A stretch of 64,000 bases of DNA, taken from IMG/VR virus record IMGVR_UViG_3300044701_002512, positions 1 through 64,000 of that record, one strand, 5' to 3'. Positions 36,570 to 46,404 of the stretch are shown in pieces (position 1 is the stretch's first letter; every line of letters starts with the position of its first letter). The stretch comes from a virus. The translations under genes were made by a program, and so were the position numbers. The notes under the pieces are model-generated. The model saw only the letters and a list, made by a program, of their open reading frames with translations, was not told where the DNA came from and ran no database searches.

Positions 36570-38339
36570 ATGCCAACAGTTAATTTTACATCACCTGGAA
36601 CATCTACGTGGGCAATACCCTTTGCAGTAACACAAGTAACAATTACTTGTATTGGTGGAGGTGGATCTGGATTTAATGATACCGATGGAGACGGTGACGG
36701 CGGCGGCGGCGGTGGTGGTGGATTTTGTCGTGCAACTGTAAATATTACATCCAGTTCATCTCTATCTGTTAGAGTTGGTTCTGGTGGAAAAGCTCCATCA
36801 GGAGATGGTGGGGAGAATGGATCAAAATCTGAAGTAACTGGAACTGGATTTTTTGTTACTGGCGCTGGTGGTGAAAGAGGAACAGATGATTCTGGTGGTG
36901 GAACTGCTGGCGGTAATGGTGCTAGTGGAACTCCAATTATCAGTTCTGTTGGAAATAATGGGCAAAATGGAACTGATGATGATAACGGTGGATTGGGTGG
37001 TGGTGCTGGGAACCAAAATAATAATTCTGGAAGAGGTTCTGGTGGTGGAAATGGAACAACATTAAGTGGCACAAATGCAAATAATGGTGGAAATACAAAT
37101 GGGGGAAATTATGGTGGAGGTGGGAGAGGTAACCAAGGTGGACCTGCTGGCGATGGTGGAGATGGTGCTGTTCGTATAGAATATAGTTTTGCTGCACCAA
37201 CAATTGATAGTTTTACTAAATCGCCAACTAGTAATATTAACGTAGGTGATAGTGTTAATCTTGCTTGGACTACATCTTATGCTGACAATGTTTCGATAAA
37301 CAATGGGGTTGGCACAGTTGCTGTAGATGGTAATACTAATGTATCGCCTACATCTACAACAACATATACATTATCTGCTAGTGGTCCTGGCGGTGGTCCA
37401 GTAACTTCATCTCAAACTGTTACTGTTTGTCAAAATCCAGTTATTACTTCTTTCACGGTAAGTGATAGTGTTATAACCACAGGAGATACTGTCACTCTTT
37501 CTTGGACTACTACTGGAACTACTAATGGATCTAGATCTATTAATCAAGGTGTAGGTTCAGTGGCAGCTTCTGGTTCCGTCACAGTTACTCCCCCCAATGG
37601 CACAACTGTATATACTTTAACTGCTAACAATTGCGCTACTAAATCAGTTACTGCTACTGTTGAAGTAACTGCATATCCAGCTCCTACAATTGATTCGTTT
37701 TCAAATAATCCAACAATACCAGATCAAGATACTCAATTTACTTTAACGTGGTCTACAAGTAATGCTACTGGTAGCGTTTCCATCAATCAAGGAGTTGGCA
37801 GCAATTTAGCACAAGATGGATCGGCACAGATAACAGCTACAGTTCCTACTTCTGGTGCTGGTTCTTATCCTGGAGCACCTACATATGGTGATGGATATAG
37901 AGATTACACTCTAACAGCATGTAATCCAGCTGATAGTTGTGTTACAAGTACTTTGAGAGTTTATGTAAATCCACAACCACCAAATATTACTTTATTTCAG
38001 GTAGAACCACAAACAATTAATTTAGGAGAATCAGTTACTTTTTCTTATACTACTACTTATGCTCTTACTGGTAGTATTAATAATAGTGTTGGTTCGGTAA
38101 CTCCTATAGCAAGTGGAACCAAGACTTTTACCCCAACAGGAAATATACAAGATTTTGTTGAAAATAGTAGTATAAGTTATACTTTATCTGTGGAGGGATA
38201 TGGTGGAACAGAAACACAAACTACTCCAGTAACAATTTTAATAGATACAACTCCAAATCCCTGGGTTTTTACTAATAAAACTGGTGCAATTATAAACACT
38301 ACATATTACGCAAGTAGTAATACAACAACTCCATTGTAA
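36570..38339 (+). CDS. Glycine-rich adhesin-like protein with Ig-like repeats (paralogue 2)
   Basis: This 589-residue protein has a Gly-rich N-terminus (residues ~30-200) with a different sequence from paralogue 1, followed by four Ig-like repeats. The third repeat (PTIDSFSNNPTIPDQD) is nearly identical at DNA level to the matching one in paralogue 3. The C-terminus ends YYASSNTTTPL. Cys residues (CQNP, NNCATKS) occur within repeats. Probably a fibre-tip or decoration protein of the same family. Confidence 0.68.
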   Translation: MPTVNFTSPGTSTWAIPFAVTQVTITCIGGGGSGFNDTDGDGDGGGGGGGGFCRATVNITSSSSLSVRVGSGGKAPSGDGGENGSKSEVTGTGFFVTGAGGERGTDDSGGGTAGGNGASGTPIISSVGNNGQNGTDDDNGGLGGGAGNQNNNSGRGSGGGNGTTLSGTNANNGGNTNGGNYGGGGRGNQGGPAGDGGDGAVRIEYSFAAPTIDSFTKSPTSNINVGDSVNLAWTTSYADNVSINNGVGTVAVDGNTNVSPTSTTTYTLSASGPGGGPVTSSQTVTVCQNPVITSFTVSDSVITTGDTVTLSWTTTGTTNGSRSINQGVGSVAASGSVTVTPPNGTTVYTLTANNCATKSVTATVEVTAYPAPTIDSFSNNPTIPDQDTQFTLTWSTSNATGSVSINQGVGSNLAQDGSAQITATVPTSGAGSYPGAPTYGDGYRDYTLTACNPADSCVTSTLRVYVNPQPPNITLFQVEPQTINLGESVTFSYTTTYALTGSINNSVGSVTPIASGTKTFTPTGNIQDFVENSSISYTLSVEGYGGTETQTTPVTILIDTTPNPWVFTNKTGAIINTTYYASSNTTTPL

Positions 38340-39775
38340 AATAAGTATCTGTTATGGCAAATTTAAGCATTACTTACTATCCTGGAGTAAATTTTACTTT
38401 TTCTGAACTTACTGGCACAAAAATAAATGGATCGGGTGAAGGTGCTCCAGGAACTACTCAAGGAGATGATAATGGCGAAGTTGGTGGTATGGTTACACCA
38501 ACAGGTAATTCATATTTAATGATGGGAACATGGAGTAGCCCAAGAGTTTCGAATAGATCTGCTTATGGTCTTTGTAATTTAAAATATTGTGAAAGTATAA
38601 CATGTAAAGTTAGAGCTGGTAATGATTCGAATGGTCATGAAAGACCTAATAATTCTGGTGAAGATTTTTATCTAGCTGTTTCTGATGGTGGATTTAATGT
38701 ATTAGCATATTCCTGGGGTAGTTCTGGGTCAAGTGCATATGGAGGAGGAGATGGAGCAAAAGATACCTATTGGGAATCTTGGAGAGATGTTACAGTTACT
38801 GTTCCTTCTAATAAAAGACAAACTAATGGATATTTAACTTTTTCTTCAAATATCTCTTCTAGTCCTGAATTCAGTAGCACTGGTGGAGTTGGCAGTGCAA
38901 ATTTACAGAATGCTGGTGATGTGTATGCTTTAGCATCATTCACATTAAACTTACAGATTCCAACTCCAGGAGCTCAATTAACTACAAATAAACAGTATCT
39001 TACAGTTGGTATAGATTCTCCAACCCTTAGTTGGACGGTTTCTGATGCAGAATCTCAACCATCATTAACAGAATTTTCTACTTTTCCAGACAGTCAACTT
39101 GATGATCCAGCAAATAATAATATTGGATCTGGATCTGGAACTAGGGTTCCTTTATTAACAGGATTGTTATCTACTACAGGAACAAAAACATATACTTTAT
39201 CAGTAACAAATAGATTATCAACAACTACAGCTAGTGTTGATGTGACAGTAGTTGGAGTTCCAACTGCAACACTTTCTATCAATGGAGTATCATCACCAAA
39301 TCAAGCAGAAGTTAGTGTTGGTGATAGTGTAACTCTTTCTTGGACTTCTACTTGGGGAGGTGGCGGCGGTTTAGCTAGTAGAAGCATTGATAATGGTGTG
39401 GGTAGTGTTGCTGCAAGTGGAACTACTACTAAAGTTATTACAACTGCAGGATTGAATACATTTACATTTACTGTTGTAAATTCTGCAGGATATACTGTAA
39501 CAGCAGTTGCTTATGTGCAAGCATATCCATTGCCTACAATCGATTCGTTTTCAAATAATCCAACAATACCAGATCAAGATACTCAATTTACTTTAACGTG
39601 GTCTACGAGTAATGCCACAGGCAGTGTTTCTATTAATCAGGGGGTTGGCAGCAATTTAGCACAAGATGGATCAGTTCAATTAACTGCTACAGTTCCTACT
39701 TCTGGTGCTGGTTCTTATCCTGGAGCACCTACATATGGTGATGGATATCGTGATTATACGTTAACAGCATGTAAT
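37690..39775 (+). repeat. Near-identical Ig-repeat DNA in paralogues 2 and 3
   Basis: About 235 bp starting near 37692 and near 39542 are nearly identical, including exact stretches of over 60 bp. A more diverged copy lies near 35920-36150 in paralogue 1. The pattern fits recent duplication or ongoing gene conversion. Confidence 0.8.
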
Positions 39776-40189
39776 CCAGTAGATGCTTGTGTAACTGAAA
39801 CTCTAAGAGTTTATGTAAATCCACAACTACCCAATATTACTTTATTTCAGGTAGAACCTAATATAGTTGATTTTGGTGGAACAGTAACTATATCTTGGAC
39901 AACATCATATGCGTTAAGTGGTAGTATTGATCAAGGGGTTGGAACTGCAACACCAATTAGTTCTGGAACTAAAACAAAAACTATTACAGGAAATATTCAA
40001 GATTTTGTAGATAGTTCTTCGGTTACTTTTACTATGAGTGTTTCTGGATATGGTGGAACCGATAGTGCAAGTTATCCTGTAACTGTAAATATTGATTCAA
40101 CTCCAAATTCTTGGGTTTTTTCAAATAAAACTGGTGCTACAATAAACACAATTTATTATGCAAGTAGCAATACTTCCACACCCCTATAA
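38354..40189 (+). CDS. Ig-like repeat adhesin-like protein (paralogue 3)
   Basis: In this 611-residue protein the N-terminal ~200 residues differ from the other paralogues: not poly-Gly but a strand-rich domain (YLMMGTWSSPRVSNRS, CESITCKVRAG) that could be a carbohydrate-binding-type sandwich. Ig-like repeats follow, with a block almost identical to paralogue 2, and the end is YYASSNTSTPL. Different N-terminal modules on a common repeat stalk suggest module exchange. The stop codon overlaps a late promoter box. Confidence 0.68.
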   Translation: MANLSITYYPGVNFTFSELTGTKINGSGEGAPGTTQGDDNGEVGGMVTPTGNSYLMMGTWSSPRVSNRSAYGLCNLKYCESITCKVRAGNDSNGHERPNNSGEDFYLAVSDGGFNVLAYSWGSSGSSAYGGGDGAKDTYWESWRDVTVTVPSNKRQTNGYLTFSSNISSSPEFSSTGGVGSANLQNAGDVYALASFTLNLQIPTPGAQLTTNKQYLTVGIDSPTLSWTVSDAESQPSLTEFSTFPDSQLDDPANNNIGSGSGTRVPLLTGLLSTTGTKTYTLSVTNRLSTTTASVDVTVVGVPTATLSINGVSSPNQAEVSVGDSVTLSWTSTWGGGGGLASRSIDNGVGSVAASGTTTKVITTAGLNTFTFTVVNSAGYTVTAVAYVQAYPLPTIDSFSNNPTIPDQDTQFTLTWSTSNATGSVSINQGVGSNLAQDGSVQLTATVPTSGAGSYPGAPTYGDGYRDYTLTACNPVDACVTETLRVYVNPQLPNITLFQVEPNIVDFGGTVTISWTTSYALSGSIDQGVGTATPISSGTKTKTITGNIQDFVDSSSVTFTMSVSGYGGTDSASYPVTVNIDSTPNSWVFSNKTGATINTIYYASSNTSTPL

Positions 40190-40192
40190 ATA
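40185..40192 (+). promoter_or_regulatory. Late promoter box TATAAATA
   Basis: A perfect late box overlapping the stop codon of paralogue 3 and 24 bases before the next ATG. An AGAGGA ribosome site lies between. Confidence 0.75.
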
Positions 40193-40215
40193 ACTTAGAA
40201 GAGGAATAAAATAAC

Positions 40216-42864
40216 ATGGCTTATGTAACCGTAAGCGGTCTTAGTAGTGGATTATATGTTCCTATATCAGTTATAGGAACAGCATCTAATATCGCAATTA
40301 AGGTAACTCAACCAACTCCAAATACTGCTGGTATTAGTTCTACTAGTGGATATACTACTACTCTAACTGGGTGGAATGCCCAAAATGGAACGGTAATTGA
40401 TCTTAGAGCAACTTCTTCTAGTGAATACGCAACACAAGTATATGTAACTTTATCCATAGGTGGCGCTAGTTCTACTTGGTATATCACAACTCAAAATGCT
40501 CCTAATAATGCTCCTAACCCACCACCATCATTTGAAAATTTAACTGATCAACCATTAAATACTAATGTATATACTACTGAAGTATATCAAGTTGCTGGAT
40601 TATCTGCAACCGCAACTGCTAGTGTTCTGGGTAATGGTGGATCTGGAACTGGTGGAAATACTGCAAAAATTGCAAAATCTTCCACGGCAACTGTAGATGG
40701 AAATGGTGTGTTGAGTGGCGCTAGTTTTACTAGCTCATCTATTACTGTTTCTAATGGAGATTATATTCAATTAAGGCAGTTAACATCTACTGCTAATAAC
40801 ACCTCTATTACAACTACTTTAACAATTGGAACTGGTTTGCCAGTAAACTGGAGTGTATCAACTGGCAATCCTCCAGATTCTTCTATCGATACTTTTAATT
40901 TTCAAAATATAACAGGTGCCACGCCAGGTCAGCAATATTCTTCTGCGGTTAATAGTAATGGAGATTTGTATACTGTTACTGGTGTTGCTTCTGGAGTTAC
41001 TTTGAATGTAACTTTAGAATCTTCTAAATTAATTAATTCTTCTGGGGTTGAAACTACACCTCTTTCTCCTTTACCAAGAGTGCAAATTAATAATGGTTCT
41101 ATAGGAACATTCCCAGCAACAGTTCAGTTGAATGATACTGTTCGTATTTGGATGTATGCTGGATCAAATTATGGAGATCAAACATGGGCACAAATTAAAG
41201 TAGGTGATTACACTCCACAACCATGGAAAATATTTAATTCTGCTACCCCAGATACAACTCCAGATACAGTAACTTTTAAAAATAGAACAAACAGACCACC
41301 TTCAACAGCAACTAATAGCAATGCTGTTTCTATAACTGGCATTCAAACTGGAGTTCAAGTTACTACAACTAATGGCGCGTTAATTTCTAAAAACGGCGGA
41401 ACATATTCTGCATCTCCTGTTAATGTTGTAGAAGGAGACACAATTAGTTTACAACTAACCAGTAGTGCTACTTTAGGTGGTTCTGTTAGCACAACAGTTT
41501 CTATTGGTGATTTGACTGGTATAACGTGGAGTGTTGGAACTTGGGCGACGGCACCAACCACAGAATTGATGACAGGTCAGTGGTATAGTAGATTAATGGT
41601 CATTAATCAAGCTAATGATGCTCGTCAAGAAAAGAAAGAAGATGGATTGGCAATTGGAACTGTTCTGCCAATTAGTAGATTCCAGGATGATTCTTTTGAA
41701 GGAGCATCGGGAGATCTTGACGGAACTATGGAATCTAGGTATCCTGGATGGATGGAATGTGATGGTAGAGAATTGACAGTTAGTACATATTATGAATTAT
41801 GGAATGTTATTGGTAATACTTATGGTGGTAGTGGAGCTTATAGTTCATCTACAAATTCATATTCTGGCACTTTCAAATTACCTAACTATAGAAATAGAAA
41901 ATTAGTTGGCGTAGGTCCTATTGATGGAAATAATGCATCATCGCCTTCCGTCACTACATACAAAGGAGCAGATCCATCTTCGGCATCAACAGGTGATGCC
42001 AATCAAGTGGGAAGTTCGGGAGGAAACTGGATTATTGATACTGTTGACACTCAAGGAGCTAGACCACCTGAGCAAGTATATGATGGATCACCAACTGATA
42101 TTGATGGACCTTTCTATGTTTTGGGTGCTATTAGAACTACTGGATACAGTGGTGTTACTACAGATGTAGATTTTGTGATTGGTAATAATGGATATATCAG
42201 TGCAACTGTTGGGCCGCTTGATGATGTGTTCACAAAAATTGGTCAGCATACTCATTTCATGCTTACTGGTCAAGAAACAGATGAAGATATTTCATTTATT
42301 GGGTGGGGGGTTCCTTCTTATGGTGGCGCTGGCGATTCTGGATCTGGATCTGGTGTTGATGGAAGATGGATTGCCGATAGACCATCACCTGCTGACGAAT
42401 TGTATGGTGCTCCATATACATCAGATACAGTAACCTATGGTTGGTGGTGGAGATCTCCAAAATCAAATACTCCTGTATTAGATAATGCTGCTGGCGATCA
42501 TTTAGCTATGATTGATACCTCTTCGACTAATGCTACCACAGATCCTTTTGATCCTGGTGCATTTGGGGGTGCTTTAACTCATTCTCATTATATTTCTGAA
42601 ACTGCGTTTAATGATCCAAAAACACAATATGGGTGGGGAAACAACACTGGTTCAGGAACAGTTGCTGGAACATTCCCAACAACATACGGAAATACTCTCA
42701 CTGTTCAGTTCAATCAATCACAGTTGCAAATTACTTCAAATACTGCTACATTTACATTGAACTCGACCAAACAAATAGTTCCAACAGTAAATCTTTCTCC
42801 ACAGAAGAAGATTCCAATCATGAATAAATATGTCCGTGTTAAGTATTTGATTAAAGTATATTGA
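40216..42864 (+). CDS. Tail fibre with repeat domains and C-terminal tail-collar domain
   Basis: The first ~450 of 882 residues consist of beta domains of about 100 residues. Several begin with an F-x-N-x-T segment, such as FNFQNITGATPGQQYSSAV and TFKNRTNRPPSTA. Residues ~490-580 form a collar domain (AIGTVLPISRFQDDSFEG, YPGWMECDGREL, FKLPNYRNRKLVGVG). HTH at residues 678-680 and HSH at 789-791 are metal-type motifs. It ends NKYVRVKYLIKVY. It has its own late promoter. A distal fibre or tip role is inferred. Confidence 0.72.
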   Translation: MAYVTVSGLSSGLYVPISVIGTASNIAIKVTQPTPNTAGISSTSGYTTTLTGWNAQNGTVIDLRATSSSEYATQVYVTLSIGGASSTWYITTQNAPNNAPNPPPSFENLTDQPLNTNVYTTEVYQVAGLSATATASVLGNGGSGTGGNTAKIAKSSTATVDGNGVLSGASFTSSSITVSNGDYIQLRQLTSTANNTSITTTLTIGTGLPVNWSVSTGNPPDSSIDTFNFQNITGATPGQQYSSAVNSNGDLYTVTGVASGVTLNVTLESSKLINSSGVETTPLSPLPRVQINNGSIGTFPATVQLNDTVRIWMYAGSNYGDQTWAQIKVGDYTPQPWKIFNSATPDTTPDTVTFKNRTNRPPSTATNSNAVSITGIQTGVQVTTTNGALISKNGGTYSASPVNVVEGDTISLQLTSSATLGGSVSTTVSIGDLTGITWSVGTWATAPTTELMTGQWYSRLMVINQANDARQEKKEDGLAIGTVLPISRFQDDSFEGASGDLDGTMESRYPGWMECDGRELTVSTYYELWNVIGNTYGGSGAYSSSTNSYSGTFKLPNYRNRKLVGVGPIDGNNASSPSVTTYKGADPSSASTGDANQVGSSGGNWIIDTVDTQGARPPEQVYDGSPTDIDGPFYVLGAIRTTGYSGVTTDVDFVIGNNGYISATVGPLDDVFTKIGQHTHFMLTGQETDEDISFIGWGVPSYGGAGDSGSGSGVDGRWIADRPSPADELYGAPYTSDTVTYGWWWRSPKSNTPVLDNAAGDHLAMIDTSSTNATTDPFDPGAFGGALTHSHYISETAFNDPKTQYGWGNNTGSGTVAGTFPTTYGNTLTVQFNQSQLQITSNTATFTLNSTKQIVPTVNLSPQKKIPIMNKYVRVKYLIKVY

Positions 42865-42872
42865 GGTAATTT

Positions 42873-43556
42873 ATGGCAAAGATTATACCAATTCGACCCC
42901 TCGAATTGATGCGAGATGAAAACATTACAACAGCAGAATTTAATGATTTTGTCGGAGTGTGGCCAGGTTTAATGCCAAAAACTGTATGTAAAAAATTCAT
43001 TGATGTTTTTGAACTTGCATATCAGAGAGATAGTATCATCGATGAACCTATTAATGGCATTGATGATATTCCTGAACAAATTCCTGAAAATGCATACATG
43101 ACTGGTAGCACACAGTTTGAAAATGCTCAACTGGGCAGAGATGATACATCTTTGTTGTTGAATTATACAAGTGATAAATTATCATATGAATGTAATCAAT
43201 ATTTGCAAGCTTGCTTGCAGCATTATGTAAGTCAATATCCTCAGTTGATTCCTGTTAAAATGATATCTACTGATATCAAAATGCAAAAAACTAGACCTGG
43301 GGGTGGATATCATCACTTCCATTATGAATCTAGTAACTGGCAGTGTGGTCAACGAGAATTAACTTGGATCATTTATTTGAATGATCTTCCAGAGGGAGAA
43401 GGTGAGACCGAGTTTTTATATCAAAGAAGAAGAATTAGACCAACAGCAGGAACTGTAGTTATCTGGCCAGCTGGAATGACACACGTTCACAAAGGCAATA
43501 CTGTATTAACACAAGATAAATACATATTAACAGGTTGGTATATTAAATTGCCATAA
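42873..43556 (+). CDS. 2OG-Fe(II) oxygenase family protein (a)
   Basis: This 227-residue protein carries a prolyl-hydroxylase-type core. PGGGYHHFHYES supplies the proximal His and acidic iron ligands, WIIYLNDLPEGEGETEF is the following strand pair, and MTHVHKGN provides the distal His. A basic residue in DKYILTGWY is placed for 2-oxoglutarate binding. Such genes are frequent in cyanophage fibre regions. Hydroxylation of virion proteins is possible but not shown. GAGGT precedes the start. Confidence 0.78.
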   Translation: MAKIIPIRPLELMRDENITTAEFNDFVGVWPGLMPKTVCKKFIDVFELAYQRDSIIDEPINGIDDIPEQIPENAYMTGSTQFENAQLGRDDTSLLLNYTSDKLSYECNQYLQACLQHYVSQYPQLIPVKMISTDIKMQKTRPGGGYHHFHYESSNWQCGQRELTWIIYLNDLPEGEGETEFLYQRRRIRPTAGTVVIWPAGMTHVHKGNTVLTQDKYILTGWYIKLP

Positions 43557-43563
43557 TAGAAAC

Positions 43564-44517
43564 ATGGATGCTCCTATCAGAACGCCGATTATTCAGGTTA
43601 GTTTCCCCACACAGTTTATAAGTTTCAATATGTCTGATAGAAGAAGACCTATTGAAGGATTTGTGTGGGAAAAAATGGTCGAAAAGATTGATCCTTTTTG
43701 GCACTCGGATAACGACGAGATACAATATTTCTTCTACTATAATGATGATACTTATTTCTGTCAGAAGAGAAAGTTAGTGTATGATTTTGCTACAAAATCA
43801 CAATTTTGGAAAGAATATGTTTGGAAAGAACCAACTAGTGCTCAAGCAAAAGAACTAGCAGAATTTTTTACTACCTTCTCTTTCCTTCAACAAGATATTT
43901 CTACTAGAGAAATAGAGACAAAAATTAATGCTTTTAAGGAAGAAAAGTATATTCATGATAGAACTTATTATGAAAGAATTGCCGAAAGAAATAATCTATT
44001 GACAGTTAGTGATTGGAGAGTTCTTCCTGATGCTCCGCAAGCATTTGAAGGTGAAAGAGATATGTGGATTCAGTGGAGAACATATCTAAGAGAAATGATC
44101 AAAAAACCTAGTGAGTTTGAAAACAATCTTGAGTTTTTTAAATATATTATGAATCTCAAGTATCCAATCGATCCTAGACAATACTTCGAAAAGTATCCAG
44201 ACATGAGAGTTCCATTCATGGATGAAAATGATGAGGAACAATGGTCTAATGAGCAAAATAGAGTGTCTAAAGACTTCATGTATCAGAATATTCGTAATAT
44301 TGTTGGATTGATTGAAGATAATCAACAGAGACCTAAATTAATTAGCAAGCAAATCTTAGACATTGCTAAAAGATTGCAAATTGAAGAAGCATTCCCTGGA
44401 TTGGATTTATCTACATACACATTTATTGAAAAACCAATTATTGATCCTAACAAGAGATACATTAAACCAATTTATTTTCCTGAAGATTTTGCGGAACCTA
44501 TTGAAGGAGAAGAATGA
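43564..44517 (+). CDS. Probable tail-fibre assembly chaperone
   Basis: The centre of this 317-residue protein has RNNLLTVSDWRVLPDAP followed by WIQWRTYLREMIKKP. This closely follows the pattern of phage tail/fibre assembly chaperones (R-x-x-L-L-x-x-S-D-W, then L-P-D-A-P and W-x-x-Y-R-x-x-L-R). The N-terminal part has aromatic-rich strands (IQYFFYYNDDTYFCQ). Its position at the end of the fibre operon agrees with a chaperone function. The C-terminal ~130 residues are helical and unrecognised. Confidence 0.6.
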   Translation: MDAPIRTPIIQVSFPTQFISFNMSDRRRPIEGFVWEKMVEKIDPFWHSDNDEIQYFFYYNDDTYFCQKRKLVYDFATKSQFWKEYVWKEPTSAQAKELAEFFTTFSFLQQDISTREIETKINAFKEEKYIHDRTYYERIAERNNLLTVSDWRVLPDAPQAFEGERDMWIQWRTYLREMIKKPSEFENNLEFFKYIMNLKYPIDPRQYFEKYPDMRVPFMDENDEEQWSNEQNRVSKDFMYQNIRNIVGLIEDNQQRPKLISKQILDIAKRLQIEEAFPGLDLSTYTFIEKPIIDPNKRYIKPIYFPEDFAEPIEGEE

Positions 44518-44855
44518 TGAACTACGATGCAATGGAATTTTCTGAATTTATTGAATCTTATATCTCACTTGCAAAAACTCCATTAGTTTTTATTCGAGTG
44601 ACTGGTCCTCAATCATTAAATGATGCTGATAAAGCAAATGAAGTTTTTAATTTATACAAACAGATTTTAGATTTGGAGATGTATAATCTCATCTTCAATA
44701 ATGAATTTATTTTTGTTAAATTTGAAACAGTTGAGGAAGCAATTCAGTATTGTGAAGATCATTTTCCAGAAAGTCAATCGACATGCCCACCTGAGCAATT
44801 TATATATTATGCAGTGTATAATTCCGAAGGTCAGGTAATCGTTTCAAATGACTGA
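44514..44855 (+). CDS. Hypothetical protein (113 aa)
   Basis: I do not recognise this protein. It has a mixed alpha/beta pattern (TPLVFIRVTGPQS; EFIFVKFETVEEAIQYCED) compatible with a small ferredoxin-like fold. ATGATGA overlaps the chaperone stop, so the start may be 44514 or 44517. It ends in an ATGACTGA junction with the next gene. Confidence 0.6.
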   Translation: MMNYDAMEFSEFIESYISLAKTPLVFIRVTGPQSLNDADKANEVFNLYKQILDLEMYNLIFNNEFIFVKFETVEEAIQYCEDHFPESQSTCPPEQFIYYAVYNSEGQVIVSND

Positions 44856-45708
44856 AAATTACTTAGAAATTACAGACAATTATAGTTTAGTAGATAGAAA
44901 GAAAATTTCTTCTACTGGTTCAATTCCTTACGACTATTCTTGTCTGAAAGATCCATCTTTTGTGCCAATAATTCCAGAAAATATACGAGAAATTTTAAAA
45001 AGAGATACTGATTATGAAATGTTGGGTTTAAGACCCAGACATGCTGTGCAAACAATTTACACTACATTTGATGATTCTGGAGTTTTGGGATATACTGTCA
45101 GTAATCCTATATCTTTTGATTATCTTGATTGCACTCAATGGAAAAAATTATGTGATGCTTTGGGAGTTCCAGAATATTATGATTTTCATTATGAATTGAT
45201 ACGACTTACTGCAACACCAGATCCACATAATCTTATTGTTGCGGGATTGCAAGGAATACGTTATAATAATGATGGTAAAATTATGGAGTTTATTGTAAGA
45301 AATGCCACTTTTGATTTAGACATCATAAAGAATAATATACATTATGAAAATATGAAGAAAGAGTGGTCTAGACTTTCTGCAGTTGAACAATTAGTTGGCA
45401 TCAATCCATATAATGATGACGTTAGTTTAGAAACGATTAGTCTATACAGTAACTCTGCAATAGCATTTGATAATTATGGAGAAAAAGAGTATAAATTATA
45501 TCATTCTCCATATCAGATTGAGCAACAGTCAGAACTATTTTTGAAATTTATTCATTCTTTTGGAGTAATATCAGAATCTGATGTAGAATATTGTAAATCT
45601 GTTGCTCCTAAGAATAAATTAAATATGGTTTTAAAATTTGATTCTGAAGATCAAATAAAAGATATTATCCTAAAGTCTACTGTAGTAGAAAATTTTAACC
45701 GAGTTTAG
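44848..45708 (+). CDS. Hypothetical protein (286 aa)
   Basis: I do not recognise this protein. It is soluble, without signal or membrane segments. It has an alpha/beta appearance with strands AVQTIYTTFDDSGVLGY and IRLTATPDPHNLIVAG, and a helical C-terminus. It is translationally coupled at both ends within a late operon continuing from the fibre genes. A virion or assembly function is only a guess from position. Confidence 0.6.
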   Translation: MTENYLEITDNYSLVDRKKISSTGSIPYDYSCLKDPSFVPIIPENIREILKRDTDYEMLGLRPRHAVQTIYTTFDDSGVLGYTVSNPISFDYLDCTQWKKLCDALGVPEYYDFHYELIRLTATPDPHNLIVAGLQGIRYNNDGKIMEFIVRNATFDLDIIKNNIHYENMKKEWSRLSAVEQLVGINPYNDDVSLETISLYSNSAIAFDNYGEKEYKLYHSPYQIEQQSELFLKFIHSFGVISESDVEYCKSVAPKNKLNMVLKFDSEDQIKDIILKSTVVENFNRV

Positions 45709-45711
45709 ATC

Positions 45712-46404
45712 ATGAAAACAATTGAAGTTCGTTATTGCCCATCTATGGGTATGGATGGTTTTGCCTCATTAAAAAATATCAACTCGGATAACTTCATTCC
45801 AGTTAAAAAATACTCTGAGCATGAAGAGTCTAATTATTATTTTAGAGAATGCCCTGCTTGGAACGAATGGGCATCATCTACCTATGTTTACTATGCACAA
45901 GAAGATATAGAATTTAAATTTGCTAGTAAATATAATGCAATGACTAGCGACTCTATAAGTGATGATTTTGCAATGAATAGATTATCACCTGGAGAAAATT
46001 GGTTGAAAGGATCAGATCCGATTATACAATACTTTAGTATGCTATTTCTTTGGGTGGATGAACCAGGAGTGTGGGTAGAACAATTTAGTTCAGCATCTGG
46101 TATAGATAATTGTGAACTGATACCAGGAACATTTCCAATATCTTCATGGTATAGACCTCTAGTTGTCGCGTTGAAATTAAAGAAAGATAAAAATATAAAG
46201 ATACATAGGGGTATGCCTCTCTATAATATACGATTTAGAACAGAAACACCTGCTCAGATTGTATTAAAACAAAGCACACCATCAGAAGAACAACTAAAGA
46301 TGTATCATTATGATTTGACTTATAAGAAAAAGCACCCAGGCGAATCCTGGCAGTTGATTAAAAAAAGAATGAAGTGCCCTTTTGAGTTTTTATGGAATAC
46401 ATGA
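45712..46404 (+). CDS. Hypothetical protein (230 aa), possibly DUF6065-like
   Basis: Visible blocks are ECPAWNEWASSTYVYYA, LWVDEPGVWVEQF, IPGTFPISSWYRPL and IHRGMPLYNIRF. The order C-P-A, E-P-G, P-G-x-F-x-x-x-W and G-x-P-L resembles a cupin-like family of unknown function (DUF6065) as I remember it; certainty is low. It starts three bases after the preceding stop. Confidence 0.55.
   Translation: MKTIEVRYCPSMGMDGFASLKNINSDNFIPVKKYSEHEESNYYFRECPAWNEWASSTYVYYAQEDIEFKFASKYNAMTSDSISDDFAMNRLSPGENWLKGSDPIIQYFSMLFLWVDEPGVWVEQFSSASGIDNCELIPGTFPISSWYRPLVVALKLKKDKNIKIHRGMPLYNIRFRTETPAQIVLKQSTPSEEQLKMYHYDLTYKKKHPGESWQLIKKRMKCPFEFLWNT

Noticed and set aside
36527-37072. Pro-rich minus-strand frame of 181 codons
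   Set aside because: Poly-Pro is the antisense of the Gly-rich adhesin codons, so it is a composition artefact.
34230-37200. Possible CRISPR-like or minisatellite array in repetitive DNA
   Set aside because: Repeats follow the coding frame of Gly and Ig modules, have no regular spacers, and no cas genes are present.
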